Counted from the first letter of the stretch, positions 41,469-50,353 are shown. The stretch: DNA of 64,000 nucleotides from Halopseudomonas oceani (GCF_002903165.1 NZ_PPSK01000004.1:186001-250000), one strand, 5' to 3'. Translations and numbers: made by a program. Notes: a model not told the origin generated them from the sequence alone.

Positions 41469-42206
41469 ATGCAGCTAAACCAGCCCGCCAGGACGACAGC
41501 CCGGCGAGAAAATCTCGCCGAACGCATCCACAGCCAACTTAAGGAGGACATCCTGTCCTTTCGCCTGCTCCCGGGCGATCGCTTCTCGGAAAGCGAGATC
41601 GCCGAGCGCATGGACGCCAGCCGCACGCCGGTGCGCCAAGCGCTTTATCAGCTGGAGCGCGAAGGCTATCTGGAGGTGCGCTTTCGCAGCGGCTGGCAGG
41701 TTCGCGCCTTCGACTTCGCCCGGTTCGAGGAGCTATATGAGCTGCGTATCGTGCTGGAAATGGAGGCGGTACGCCGCCTCTGCACGGGCGACTCCGGACC
41801 GGTGGCGCACGAGGTACTGACAGAACTGCATGACCTGTGGGCAGTCCCACCGGCGCAGCGACATACCCAAGGTGATCACGTCTTCATGCTGGACGAGCGC
41901 TTCCATTGCCGGCTGGTCGAGGCCGCCGGGAACAGTGAAATGACCCGCTTGCACGCGGACATCTGTGAACGCATACGGGTCATTCGCAAGCTGGACTTTG
42001 AGCGCGCAGAGCGACTGGAAAAGACGTACCAGGAACACGCCATGATCTTGCAGCAGATCAACGCCGGCAACCTGCAGGCAGCCCAGCAACTGTTGCTTGA
42101 GCATATCGAGGCCAGCAAGGCCGAGGTGCGCAAGGTCACCCTGCACATGCTGCAGCAGGCTCGCCAGCAGGCGCTACAAGGTCCGGAGACAGCAACGCTC
42201 AGCTAA
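41469..42206 (+). CDS. GntR-family regulator with FCD domain
   Basis: A 245-residue regulator: N-terminal winged helix (about 20-80, with FSESEIAERMDASRTPVRQALYQLEREGYLEV) and a C-terminal all-helical FCD domain (about 90-220) with candidate metal/ligand histidines in FHCRLVEAAGNSEM and YQEHAMILQQI. FCD regulators usually respond to small carboxylates. Directly downstream of atzF on the same strand, it most likely controls that gene and itself, through sites upstream of atzF. The N-terminal tail is rich in Arg. Confidence 0.9.
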   Translation: MQLNQPARTTARRENLAERIHSQLKEDILSFRLLPGDRFSESEIAERMDASRTPVRQALYQLEREGYLEVRFRSGWQVRAFDFARFEELYELRIVLEMEAVRRLCTGDSGPVAHEVLTELHDLWAVPPAQRHTQGDHVFMLDERFHCRLVEAAGNSEMTRLHADICERIRVIRKLDFERAERLEKTYQEHAMILQQINAGNLQAAQQLLLEHIEASKAEVRKVTLHMLQQARQQALQGPETATLS

Positions 42207-42283
42207 ACTCACCGCGTATCCGGTTACCCCATTGATCAACACAATGAGCGGGCAACACCACCCCTGATTGATCCGCGGTTCTC

Positions 42284-42312
42284 TTGTTCGCACCCTGCCA
42301 CTGCATTAGATT
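42284..42312 (+). promoter_or_regulatory. Possible promoter of the SDR gene
   Basis: TTGTTC (42284-42289), 17-base spacer, TAGATT (42307-42312), about 100 bases before the ATG. The rest of 42207-42411 shows nothing else. Confidence 0.35.
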
Positions 42313-42411
42313 AGGCGGTCACGCCGTGTCGCAGACAGCTTGCCATAAGCAACTGACCGGCACCCACTGACAGCCTCGTGAGCCGGGGCAGCAAGACAAC
42401 AAGGAACCACC

Positions 42412-43179
42412 ATGCAAAAGACCCAACTGTTCGATCTGGACGGCAAAGTTGCCCTGGTAACCGGCGCCAGCCGCGGTATCGGCGAGGCCATCGCCAAGCT
42501 GCTGGCCCAACAGGGTGCACACGTGATCATCTCCAGCCGCAAGATCGACGACTGCCAGGCGGTTGCCGACGCGATCGTTGCCGCCGGCGGCAAGGCTTCT
42601 GCACTGGCCTGCCACATTGGTGACATGGATCAGATCGTGGCTACCGTCGCAGCCATCCGCGAGCAGTTCGGCAAGCTGGACATTCTGGTCAACAACGCCG
42701 CTGCCAACCCCTACTTCGGCAACGTGCTGGACACCGATCTGGGCGCTTTCCAGAAGACTGTTGACGTCAACATCCGTGGCTACTTCTTCATGTCGGTCGA
42801 AGCGGGCAAGCTGATGCGCGAAAATGGCGGCGGCAACATCCTCAATGTTGCCTCGGTCAACGGCGTGGTTCCTGGCCAACTGCAAGGCATCTATTCCATC
42901 ACCAAAGCCGCAGTCATCAACATGACCAAGGTGTTCGCAAAAGAAACCGCCCAGTTCGGTATCCGCTGCAACGCACTGCTGCCGGGCTTGACCGACACCA
43001 AGTTCGCTTCAGCCCTGACTACCAACGACGCCATCCTCAAGCCCGCGCTGGAGCGCATCCCGCTGGCACGGGCCGCTGACCCATCTGAAATGGCAGGCAC
43101 CGTTCTGTACCTGGTAAGCGATGCTTCCAGCTACACCACTGGCGCCGCAATCAACGTCGACGGCGGCATGCTTGCCTGA
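42412..43179 (+). CDS. Short-chain dehydrogenase/reductase
   Basis: A 255-residue classical SDR. Cofactor motif TGASRGIG (residues 17-24), NNAA at 94-97, and the catalytic Ser148, Tyr161 and Lys165 (YSITK). The late NVDGGMLA tail is that of FabG-like reductases. SSRK after the second strand suggests NADP(H) preference. Pseudomonads carry a close relative (PA1827-like) near nudC. Substrate unknown; a 3-oxoacyl or similar lipid carbonyl would fit the neighbourhood. AAGGAACC precedes the ATG, and a strong terminator follows. Confidence 0.88.
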   Translation: MQKTQLFDLDGKVALVTGASRGIGEAIAKLLAQQGAHVIISSRKIDDCQAVADAIVAAGGKASALACHIGDMDQIVATVAAIREQFGKLDILVNNAAANPYFGNVLDTDLGAFQKTVDVNIRGYFFMSVEAGKLMRENGGGNILNVASVNGVVPGQLQGIYSITKAAVINMTKVFAKETAQFGIRCNALLPGLTDTKFASALTTNDAILKPALERIPLARAADPSEMAGTVLYLVSDASSYTTGAAINVDGGMLA

Positions 43180-43194
43180 TCCACCGGCGACACT

Positions 43195-43224
43195 AAAAAA
43201 GGCTGCCCTCGGGCAGCCTTTTTT
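43195..43224. terminator. Bidirectional terminator
   Basis: AAAAAA, stem GGCTGCCC (43201-43208) with GGGCAGCC (43211-43218), TTTTTT. Between the SDR gene (plus) and the membrane protein (minus). Confidence 0.93.
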
Positions 43225-43239
43225 GTCACCACACAGCGC

Positions 43240-43890
43240 TTACTGAAAGCGCTTCATCGCCGCCTTGGCCTGCGCATTCAAGGGTTCCGGCGTCAGCCCG
43301 GTAGGGCCGATATCGAGCGAGAAACGAGCTCCATCAACCAGCGGCACAAAGCGCACCTCAAACGCATCGGCCTGAACCAGCGAGCGCCCGCTCAGCCGAT
43401 CCGCCCAAACCCAGACATCGCGCCACGCCGGTGTCGGGTTTAGATTCGCGGACAGTCCACTGCTGGCATCGCGCTGTTGCTCCAGCGCCAGGTAGCGGCC
43501 CAGTAGCCGGTGCAAACGGTAGCCATCTTCCAGTCCAATCACCGAAGCCAAACCCTGCCAGCGCAACACCTGCACTTCAATCTCCCACAGATCACCAGCC
43601 AGACTGACTTTCTGTTCACCTTCAGGCCCGGAGATCACCGCTTCATAGTGCTGAGGCGCGACTTGGGTAAATGTCAGGGTGCCCGCAGTCACCTTGCTCT
43701 CGATCACCCGAAAGTGCTGGACGTCCCACGCAGCCAGACCGACAACCGCCGCCAGTGCCAGCAACGCCAGCAACAGGTTGCCGCGCAGCCATCCGCCCAG
43801 CCAGTTCATTCGCCAGCCCTGTCTCAGCGCCAGCAATACCAGCAGCGCGGCAACAACAGCAGCAATCAGGGCCAGTCCTAGGAATTGCAT
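43240..43890 (-). CDS. Conserved membrane protein of unknown function (PA1824-like)
   Basis: A 216-residue protein with two N-terminal membrane segments (about 3-21 and 36-54) and a large domain after residue 55, probably periplasmic. That part has TFTQVAPQHYEAVISGPEGE and GLEDGYRLHRLLGRYLALEQ. I recognise no domain; some homologues are loosely labelled efflux-related, which the two-helix layout does not support. It lies 18 bases after nudC on the same strand and ends at a terminator, so it is the last gene of the fimL-nudC group. Confidence 0.7.
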   Translation of the reverse strand: MQFLGLALIAAVVAALLVLLALRQGWRMNWLGGWLRGNLLLALLALAAVVGLAAWDVQHFRVIESKVTAGTLTFTQVAPQHYEAVISGPEGEQKVSLAGDLWEIEVQVLRWQGLASVIGLEDGYRLHRLLGRYLALEQQRDASSGLSANLNPTPAWRDVWVWADRLSGRSLVQADAFEVRFVPLVDGARFSLDIGPTGLTPEPLNAQAKAAMKRFQ

Positions 43891-43908
43891 ATTGGCTCCT
43901 CGCCGAAA

Positions 43909-44748
43909 TCAGGCCGGCACCGGCGGCTGATCGACGCCCGCCTGACGTGCAAGATAACAATCGATCAGCCATCGCGAGATGGTGCCGCGCGGCGGAATCT
44001 TCGGCAGGTCATCAATCGAGCACCAGTAGGCTTCTTCGATTTCTCCTTCCTGGGGAATAATCTCACCACCGGCATACTCGGCGTGAAAGCCCAGCATTAA
44101 CGAATTGGGGAACGGCCAGCTCTGGCTGCCAAGATATTCAAGGTTGCAGACCTCAAGATTGACTTCCTCCTTCACTTCACGGTGCAGACACTCTTCCACC
44201 GACTCACCCGGCTCAATGAAGCCCGCCAGGGTACTAAAGAAACCCGGCGGAAAGTGCGGCGAACGCGCCAGCAACACCTCACGGCCACGCGTGATGAGGA
44301 CGATGATGCAGGGCGCCAGCTTAGGATACTCACGCCGCTGGCAGCGCACGCATTCCATCGCCCGCTCCTCTTCGCGCGGCTGCATCGGGTCGCCGCAGCA
44401 GCCGCAGAAGCGGTGGCTCTGGTACCAGGCGTTAAGTTGCTGAGCAACACCTAGCAGACGAAACAACTGGTCGTCTACCTGTCCAACCAACGTACGCAAG
44501 CCATGCCAGCTCAGACCGGGCGTATCCAGGCTATCGCTCAGGTAAATCAGCTGACAGGGCCGACCATCCACCAGCCCAAGCGGCAGGCGATGCTCGACGT
44601 CACCGAAGTACATGGCCTGGTCGGGGTCGTGCAGCAGACTGCCGTCGTACATCGCGAACTGGTTCTGGTAAAAAACCACAACAATGCCATCGCGCTGCGA
44701 CTCAACACTCAGCTGGGTGGCAGGTTGAAACACACGAAAAGATCTCAT
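43909..44748 (-). CDS. nudC: NADH pyrophosphatase / RNA deNADding hydrolase
   Basis: A 279-residue Nudix enzyme that cleaves NADH to NMNH and AMP and removes NAD caps from RNA 5' ends. The zinc ribbon is Cys115, Cys118 (FCGCCGD), Cys133 and Cys136 (CVRCQ). The Nudix box lies at about 176-198 (GFIEPGESVEECLHREVKEE), followed by the NudC-specific SQSWPFPNSLM motif. Its ATG overlaps the fimL stop (ATGA), so translation is coupled to fimL, an arrangement also found in P. aeruginosa (PA1822-PA1823). Confidence 0.96.
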   Translation of the reverse strand: MRSFRVFQPATQLSVESQRDGIVVVFYQNQFAMYDGSLLHDPDQAMYFGDVEHRLPLGLVDGRPCQLIYLSDSLDTPGLSWHGLRTLVGQVDDQLFRLLGVAQQLNAWYQSHRFCGCCGDPMQPREEERAMECVRCQRREYPKLAPCIIVLITRGREVLLARSPHFPPGFFSTLAGFIEPGESVEECLHREVKEEVNLEVCNLEYLGSQSWPFPNSLMLGFHAEYAGGEIIPQEGEIEEAYWCSIDDLPKIPPRGTISRWLIDCYLARQAGVDQPPVPA

Positions 44749-46415
44749 TCGGACGCATTCCCCGATACAGCGTATCCCAGTTCGGCCATACTCTCTTCCG
44801 CCAGCGCAAGCACATCAGCGGTCGTCACGGTCGCGCGCTCGGCGGACTCCAGATAGAACTCAATGCTGGTCAGCGCATCGGCCAGCACCTCAAGCTGAGC
44901 GTCGGCAGGCACCTGTTTGCGCTCAAGCATCGTTTCGCGAATGAAGCGTGCCGCCATGTTGATGATCCTGGCGGCACGGCCCATGCCCAGAAACACCAGA
45001 CCACCGCGCACCGTTTCCAGTGACGGCGGAACATTGAGCAGGTGCATGGCATCGTTGCCCGATTCCATGTACGCGGTAATAGCCCGCTTGGCCAGTGCCA
45101 ACCCGGCCTGAGACTCCTCGATCAGCACAATCCGGGCTTCCTTGAGCTCCAGCGGCTCGCCAAATTCGCTCTTATCACCCGACGTCGACTCGCCGCCGAA
45201 AAGCGAAGAGTCGAGTCGATTCACCGCCGTTTCAGCACGCAACACTGCATCAGCAACCTGCTCGAGCACATCAAGCCGCCCCGGTTGCCAGTCATCAAGG
45301 CGGCCGCTGATCGCACTGATGGCGTCCGATTCTGCCTTGAGATCAAGCATCGCCAGTGTCTTCCAGAGCCGATCCAGGCCGGAAGACAGGCTCTCCAGAG
45401 ACTGATCGGAATCGCCGGCATTGCGCGCCAGCAGATCCAGCAGATCCTTGATCGCGTTAACTTCCTCTCGCAGCGCTTCGGCTACCGAGCGCATCACGTC
45501 AATACCGGGACCATGGAGACGGGCGAAGGCTTCGTTCAGCTCATACTCGGTAAATCCGGGATCAGGCAGCTGGTAGGCCGTACTGACCTCGACACAGCGA
45601 TCACAGCTGGGATCCGCCAGCGCCACCATATAGAGCAGCTCGCGCAGCAACCCCTCATTCAGTCGGTGACTGGCACCGGAAGCCAGTGCATTGCGAATCT
45701 CGCGATCCAGCGCAGCAAACAGCTTCTTGCGCATCGGCGTCAGATTCAATGGCGTCTGCTCAAGTGCTTCCAACGCCGCACCAGCGACCCAGCACAATGT
45801 CGCCATACGCGAGTTCAGGCCAGCTTCGAAACGAGACAACGAGCGCTGCATCAGCGGAATCGAAGCAGCCAGCCCGTCATCACGCAGCAACCCCAGCAAA
45901 CCCAGTTGATACATCTGCCGCAGGCGGCCGAACACCTTGGCATCACCAGCTTCATTCGAGCCTGGACGGAACCCGGCAGGCAGGCCAGCAACCGGCAATG
46001 GATAAAAGTGACCGTCAGGCAGCGGCGGTACACCCGAGCGGTGTGCGCGCATCTGGTTGATCATCGGCAATAGCAGCTCGGGGCGTTCGCCCCCTTGCTG
46101 CCGTGCCTGATCCAGATAGCGCTGCAAGAGAAACAGCGCATCACACAGGGCGGATAACGGCGCATTGCGTTCATCGCCGTCATGGACAGGAATGTCCATC
46201 GCCAAGCCAATCATCTCGTCGAGCAGCAGCGCTGCTCCTTTGAGTTCGATCAACGCCAGCGTACCGCGCAGCTGCTGCAGCCCTTCTATTGATTGCTGCA
46301 GCAGGCTGCCGTTCTGGCGATCTTCGAGGAACTGTTGCAGCAGGTTTTCCACTTCACCCATGCTGGCGAAGAGTTCGTCCCTGACAAGATCCAGTGAAGT
46401 GGTACCGGTCAACAT
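44745..46415 (-). CDS. fimL: FimL, ChpA N-terminal-like twitching-motility protein
   Basis: A 556-residue helical protein similar to the N-terminal, Hpt-like part of the type IV pilus sensor kinase ChpA. In P. aeruginosa FimL (PA1822) is needed for twitching and for normal cAMP/Vfr signalling, and links the pole and the adenylate cyclase CyaB. Here the start VRDELFASMGEVENLLQQFL and LQQLRGTLALIELKGAALLLDEM align with ChpA's first Hpt-like domain, but the position of the phosphorylatable histidine is glutamine. No HxxKG motif occurs anywhere, so it cannot be a phosphotransfer domain. A second module (about 380-550) has the LVFLGMGRAARIINMAARFI stretch. Overlaps nudC by four bases. Confidence 0.88.
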   Translation of the reverse strand: MLTGTTSLDLVRDELFASMGEVENLLQQFLEDRQNGSLLQQSIEGLQQLRGTLALIELKGAALLLDEMIGLAMDIPVHDGDERNAPLSALCDALFLLQRYLDQARQQGGERPELLLPMINQMRAHRSGVPPLPDGHFYPLPVAGLPAGFRPGSNEAGDAKVFGRLRQMYQLGLLGLLRDDGLAASIPLMQRSLSRFEAGLNSRMATLCWVAGAALEALEQTPLNLTPMRKKLFAALDREIRNALASGASHRLNEGLLRELLYMVALADPSCDRCVEVSTAYQLPDPGFTEYELNEAFARLHGPGIDVMRSVAEALREEVNAIKDLLDLLARNAGDSDQSLESLSSGLDRLWKTLAMLDLKAESDAISAISGRLDDWQPGRLDVLEQVADAVLRAETAVNRLDSSLFGGESTSGDKSEFGEPLELKEARIVLIEESQAGLALAKRAITAYMESGNDAMHLLNVPPSLETVRGGLVFLGMGRAARIINMAARFIRETMLERKQVPADAQLEVLADALTSIEFYLESAERATVTTADVLALAEESMAELGYAVSGNASE

Positions 46416-46457
46416 GGCATTCAGTCTCCCACCATCCCTGCGTAGCGCGATTGTCGA

Positions 46458-47270
46458 TCAGTCTGCAAACTTGGGGGCTTGCTTGCTCATATGCGCCATG
46501 ACCGCAGCCTTGAGGTCATCGGACTGCAACATCGCGGCGTTCCAGGTGGCGATATAGTTCAGTCCATCCTCAACACTGTGGTCACGGCTGAAGCGAATCA
46601 TTTCCTTGGTGCCGCGGATAGCCAGCGGCGACTTCGAGGCAATTGTCTGTGCCAACTCCATGACCCCGGCGATCAGCTGAATGTGATCGCTCCAGGTTCG
46701 ATTGACCAAGCCGATACGAGCAGCCTCGTGGCCATCGACCGCGCGACCGGTATAGGCCAGTTCCCGCATCATGCCATCGCCAATGATGCGCGGCAAACGC
46801 TGCAGCGTCCCCACATCAGCCGCCATTCCCATATCGATCTCCTTGATCGAAAAGCTGGCGTCCTCGGTGCTGTAACGCATGTCGCAGGCAGAAATCAGGT
46901 CAATAGCGCCGCCGATGCAATAGCCATGAATGGCGGCAATCACCGGTTTACGGCAACGATCAATGACATTGAAAGAGTGTTGCAACTGCAGCACATTGCG
47001 GCGAATCGCCTCGGCCTTGCGCCCGATATCCTGGTCCATGCCGCTGGAGGCCTCGGCCAGCATCTGCAGATCGATACCCGCCGAGAAGTGCTTGCCGGCG
47101 CCGGAAATGACGGCACAACGCACCTCCGGGGTTTCGTCGATCCAGTTGAACACCTCGATGATCTCCAGCCAGAACTCACGATTCATGGCGTTGATCTTTT
47201 CCGGACGGTTGATCTGAACATGAGCGACCTTGCCCACCTGTTCCACCAGCAGCGTCTTGTAATCCGGCAT
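46458..47270 (-). CDS. Delta(3,5)-Delta(2,4)-dienoyl-CoA isomerase-like crotonase
   Basis: A 270-residue enoyl-CoA hydratase/isomerase superfamily member. Its sequence follows eukaryotic ECH1 closely, as I recall it: RPEKINAMNREFWLEIIEVF, SGAGKHFSAGIDL, AADVGTLQRLPRIIGDG and FSRDHSVEDGLNYIATWN. The three ECH1 catalytic acids are kept as Asp124 (GAIDL), Glu144 (SIKEID) and Asp152 (AADVGTL), with the same 20- and 8-residue spacing as rat Asp176/Glu196/Asp204. The reaction prepares odd-position double bonds of unsaturated fatty acids for beta-oxidation. Start ATG at 47270 with AAGGT before it; an earlier in-frame codon at 47333 is rejected. It lies upstream of fimL by 42 bases. Confidence 0.85.
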   Translation of the reverse strand: MPDYKTLLVEQVGKVAHVQINRPEKINAMNREFWLEIIEVFNWIDETPEVRCAVISGAGKHFSAGIDLQMLAEASSGMDQDIGRKAEAIRRNVLQLQHSFNVIDRCRKPVIAAIHGYCIGGAIDLISACDMRYSTEDASFSIKEIDMGMAADVGTLQRLPRIIGDGMMRELAYTGRAVDGHEAARIGLVNRTWSDHIQLIAGVMELAQTIASKSPLAIRGTKEMIRFSRDHSVEDGLNYIATWNAAMLQSDDLKAAVMAHMSKQAPKFAD

Positions 47271-47538
47271 ATGCGACCTTTTTCTTGTAGGTAACAACAG
47301 GCGTCCGACCCGAATCTGATCCAGGTCAGACACCTCCTTGGAATAATTGCATTAACATGACTATATCAAGCTAACAGTTAAACTCCATAACCAAATACTC
47401 AGCAAGCGCGCCTAAGATACTGAAAATGCGACGCGCTTGGACTACTGGGCCGCGCCCAAAGTAGGGCTAACAAAGACCTGCGACGGGGCAGCCATTACGG
47501 CACGGGTGGTTTATGCTTGCCGCGAGCCGATGAGAGCA

Positions 47539-47589
47539 CGTCGAACAGCCCCTTGCCGCCAGGAGCGGTACGCAGGGAGTTGTTCGACG
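47539..47589 (+). promoter_or_regulatory. Structured leader of nhaB, candidate cation-sensing riboswitch
   Basis: Nested helices: P1 CGTCGAACA (47539-47547) with TGTTCGACG (47581-47589), nine perfect pairs; P2 CCCT (47550-47553) with AGGG (47574-47577); P3 CCGC (47556-47559) with GCGG (47565-47568), loop CAGGA. Thirty bases after P1 comes the nhaB ATG, preceded by AGGA. The context (Na+/H+ antiporter leader) fits the nhaA-I RNA class, now known to sense lithium/sodium; the class assignment is from memory of gene context and is uncertain. Confidence 0.5.
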
Positions 47590-47619
47590 CACTTTCCCCA
47601 TTGAAACAGGACTTTCAAC

Positions 47620-49113
47620 ATGTCTGAAGCCATCCTACCGGCATTGGCGCACAACTTTCTGGGCCAGGCGCCCGGCTGGTATAAGCGCACGATTATCGCC
47701 TTCCTGCTGCTCAATCCACTGGCGATGTGGCTGCTTGGCCCCTACCTGACGGGCTGGCTCCTGATCATCGAGTTCATCTTCACGCTTGCGATGGCGCTCA
47801 AGTGCTATCCGCTGCTACCCGGCGGGTTGCTTGCCATGGAAGCCCTGGCCATCGGCATGACCTCGCCTGAAGCACTCTACAAAGAGGTTTTGGGTAACTT
47901 CCCGGTGATTCTGCTGCTGATGTTCATGGTCGCCGGCATCTACTTCATGAAGGATCTGTTGCTGCTGACCTTCACCAAGCTGATTCTCGGTGTACGATCA
48001 AAGTCAGCCTTGGCCTTGCTATTCAGCCTGGTTGCCGCGGTATTGTCTGCCTTCCTCGACGCCCTGACGGTAACGGCAGTCATCATCACCGTGGCGGTCG
48101 GCTTTTACGGCGTTTACCACAAGGTCGCCTCAGCCGGGCCGAGCGATGGCGCCAGCGTAGACCCCGATGAGAACCCGCTGCACCGCGAGCACCTGGAAGA
48201 GTTCCGCGCCTTTCTGCGCAGCCTGCTGATGCACGGTGCCGTAGGCACGGCACTCGGCGGCGTCTGCACCCTGGTTGGCGAGCCACAGAACCTACTGATC
48301 GCGGGGGTAGCAGGCTGGGACTTCATTCAGTTCTTCAAACTGATGGCACCGGTCAGCATGCCGGTTCTGGCCGCGGGTCTGCTGACCTGCCTGCTGCTGG
48401 AAAAAACCGGTTGGTTCGGCTATGGCGCCCGCCTGCCACGCCCGGTTCGCAAAGTCCTCGAGGACTTCGCCACAGCAGAACAGGCCAAACGCAAGGCACA
48501 ACAGAAAGCCGCCCTGATGGTGCAGGCCATTGCCGCCATTCTGCTGGTGATCGGTCTGGCGCTGCATTTGGCCGAAGTTGGCTTCATCGGCCTGATGGTC
48601 ATCATTCTTATCGCCTCGTTCAACGGCATCATCGATGAACACCAGATCGGCAAGTCCTTCCAGGAGGCCCTACCCTTCACCTCGCTGCTGGTGGTGTTCT
48701 TCGCCATTGTCGCGGTCATCCACGAGCAACACCTGTTCAGCCCAATCATCCATGCGGTGCTCGCGCTGCCGCCTGAGCAGCAGCCCAGCATGTTCTTCAT
48801 TGCCAACGGCGTTTTGTCGATGATCAGCGACAACGTCTTCGTCGCTACCGTCTACATCAGCGAGGTCAAGCAGAGCCTGGACGCTGGCGAGATCACGCTG
48901 GAGCAATTTGAGCGGCTTGCCGTTGCCATCAACACCGGCACCAACCTGCCAAGCGTCGCCACACCAAACGGTCAGGCGGCGTTCCTGTTCCTGCTGACCT
49001 CGGCGATCGCGCCGCTGGTTCGACTGTCCTACGGGCGCATGGTCTTCATGGCGCTGCCCTACACTCTGGTACTGGGTGGTGTCGGCTTGCTTGCGGTTAC
49101 TTACTGGCTCTAG
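47620..49113 (+). CDS. nhaB: Na+/H+ antiporter NhaB
   Basis: A 497-residue inner-membrane antiporter that expels Na+ (and Li+) for protons. About 12 membrane segments. Conserved NhaB stretches: [20 protein letters not shown] at the start, [42 protein letters not shown] and the late [20 protein letters not shown]. It stands alone between a structured leader and a terminator. The preceding 47271-47538 is non-coding and AT-rich in its first half, with promoter-like TATGCT near 47513. Sodium export by NhaB complements the sodium pump Na+-NQR encoded at the left edge. Confidence 0.96.
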   Translation: MSEAILPALAHNFLGQAPGWYKRTIIAFLLLNPLAMWLLGPYLTGWLLIIEFIFTLAMALKCYPLLPGGLLAMEALAIGMTSPEALYKEVLGNFPVILLLMFMVAGIYFMKDLLLLTFTKLILGVRSKSALALLFSLVAAVLSAFLDALTVTAVIITVAVGFYGVYHKVASAGPSDGASVDPDENPLHREHLEEFRAFLRSLLMHGAVGTALGGVCTLVGEPQNLLIAGVAGWDFIQFFKLMAPVSMPVLAAGLLTCLLLEKTGWFGYGARLPRPVRKVLEDFATAEQAKRKAQQKAALMVQAIAAILLVIGLALHLAEVGFIGLMVIILIASFNGIIDEHQIGKSFQEALPFTSLLVVFFAIVAVIHEQHLFSPIIHAVLALPPEQQPSMFFIANGVLSMISDNVFVATVYISEVKQSLDAGEITLEQFERLAVAINTGTNLPSVATPNGQAAFLFLLTSAIAPLVRLSYGRMVFMALPYTLVLGGVGLLAVTYWL

Positions 49114-49118
49114 AAAGC

Positions 49119-49150
49119 AAAAAGCCCCGCTGAAATCAGCGGGGCTTTTT
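49119..49150. terminator. Bidirectional terminator
   Basis: AAAAA, stem GCCCCGCTGA paired with TCAGCGGGGC around AA, TTTTT. Serves nhaB (plus) and dnaQ (minus). Confidence 0.95.
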
Positions 49151-49172
49151 GCTGCTGGCGTGGTCGCTCAGA

Positions 49173-49898
49173 TCACTGCTCGGGCGCGCCGCGCCAAAGG
49201 GCAAACCCGGCTGACTTTTCTACCGCCGCCAGACGTTGGTCATGCGCTTCCAGCTCCTCAGTGCTGGCGCGCAGCACCCGCAGCTGCTCACGCAGTGCCG
49301 GGTCGATGCGCCGAATCGCACTTACGGCGTTGCCATCTCCGCCCTCTCCCTGACCATGCGCAGCCAGTGACAGCGCAGTCTGGCCACCGGTCATGATCAG
49401 GTAGACATCAGCCAGAATCTCGGCATCAAGCAAGGCGCCGTGCAGCTCACGCTGAGAGTTGTCTACCCCGTAGCGCTTGCACAGGGCATCCAGACTATTG
49501 CGCTGCCCCGGGTGCTTCTCCCGCGCCATGGCCAGAGTGTCGAGCACGCTGCAGTGATCGGCAATCAGGCCATGCCCGCGATTGAGCCGGGTCAGTTCAC
49601 TGTCGAGGAATCCAACGTCGAAGGCCGCGTTATGGATGACCAGGCGCGAGCCGGTAACGAAGTTCATAAAATCGTCGGCGATGTCGGCGAACACCGGCTT
49701 GTCGGCGAGAAAATCCAGCGAAATCCCGTGAACCGCCTGCGCACCTTCATCAATATCGCGCTCAGGATTGATGTAGACATGGTAGTGCCGGCCGGTCAGA
49801 CGGCGATCAATGACCTCGACGCAGCCGATCTCGATGATCCGATGGCCTTCCTTGTGCTCGATACCCGTGGTTTCGGTATCCAGTACCACTTCACGCAT
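49173..49898 (-). CDS. dnaQ: DNA polymerase III epsilon subunit (3'-5' exonuclease)
   Basis: The proofreading subunit of the replicase. 241 residues from the ATG at 49898. Catalytic DEDDh residues: Asp7 and Glu9 (VLDTETTG), Asp94 (HNAAFDVGFL), His153 and Asp158 (HGALLDAEIL). The C-terminal tail (about 190-241), which binds the alpha subunit, is present. It starts two bases after the rnhA stop; the pair and the upstream methyltransferase form one minus-strand run, as in E. coli (yafS-rnhA-dnaQ). A longer frame to 50003 would overlap rnhA by 100 bases and is rejected. Confidence 0.96.
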   Translation of the reverse strand: MREVVLDTETTGIEHKEGHRIIEIGCVEVIDRRLTGRHYHVYINPERDIDEGAQAVHGISLDFLADKPVFADIADDFMNFVTGSRLVIHNAAFDVGFLDSELTRLNRGHGLIADHCSVLDTLAMAREKHPGQRNSLDALCKRYGVDNSQRELHGALLDAEILADVYLIMTGGQTALSLAAHGQGEGGDGNAVSAIRRIDPALREQLRVLRASTEELEAHDQRLAAVEKSAGFALWRGAPEQ

Positions 49899-49900
49899 GC

Positions 49901-50353
49901 TTAGCCCTTCCGCTCGTTCAAGACGTGTTCGACACCCAGGTTGGCCAGTTGGTCGGCCAGCTCGTTCTCCGGGTGCCCGGTATGGCCGCGCACCCAGCGC
50001 CATTCCACTTCATGCTGGCTGACCAGCGCGTCCAGCTGCTGCCAGAGATCCACATTCTTGACCGGCTGCTTGCTGGCGGTCTGCCAGTTACGTTTTTTCC
50101 AGTTCGGCATCCATTCACGGACACCTTTCATCACGTACTGCGAGTCTGTCGTCAGAACGACGGCAGCAGGCCGTTTGAGCGCTTCCAGGCCGCGAATGGC
50201 AGCCGTCAGCTCCATTCGGTTATTGGTGGTTTCCAGCTCGCCACCATAAAGACGCTTTTCATTCGGGCCCAAGCGCAGCAAGACCCCCCAACCGCCGGGC
50301 CCAGGGTTACCCTTGCACGCCCCATCGGTATAAATTTCGATTGTCTGACTCAT
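49901..50353 (-). CDS. rnhA: Ribonuclease HI
   Basis: Degrades RNA in RNA-DNA hybrids. 150 residues. Catalytic acids are Asp10 ([14 protein letters not shown]), Glu48 (NRMELTAAI) and Asp70 (TTDSQYV), plus a C-terminal Asp in NELADQLAN; numbering is identical to E. coli. The ATG overlaps the stop of the upstream methyltransferase gene (ATGA), and dnaQ starts two bases after its stop. Confidence 0.97.
   Translation of the reverse strand: MSQTIEIYTDGACKGNPGPGGWGVLLRLGPNEKRLYGGELETTNNRMELTAAIRGLEALKRPAAVVLTTDSQYVMKGVREWMPNWKKRNWQTASKQPVKNVDLWQQLDALVSQHEVEWRWVRGHTGHPENELADQLANLGVEHVLNERKG

Noticed and set aside
47511-47714. 67-codon minus-strand open frame across the nhaB leader
   Set aside because: It overlaps the folded leader and the nhaB start; no conserved protein features.
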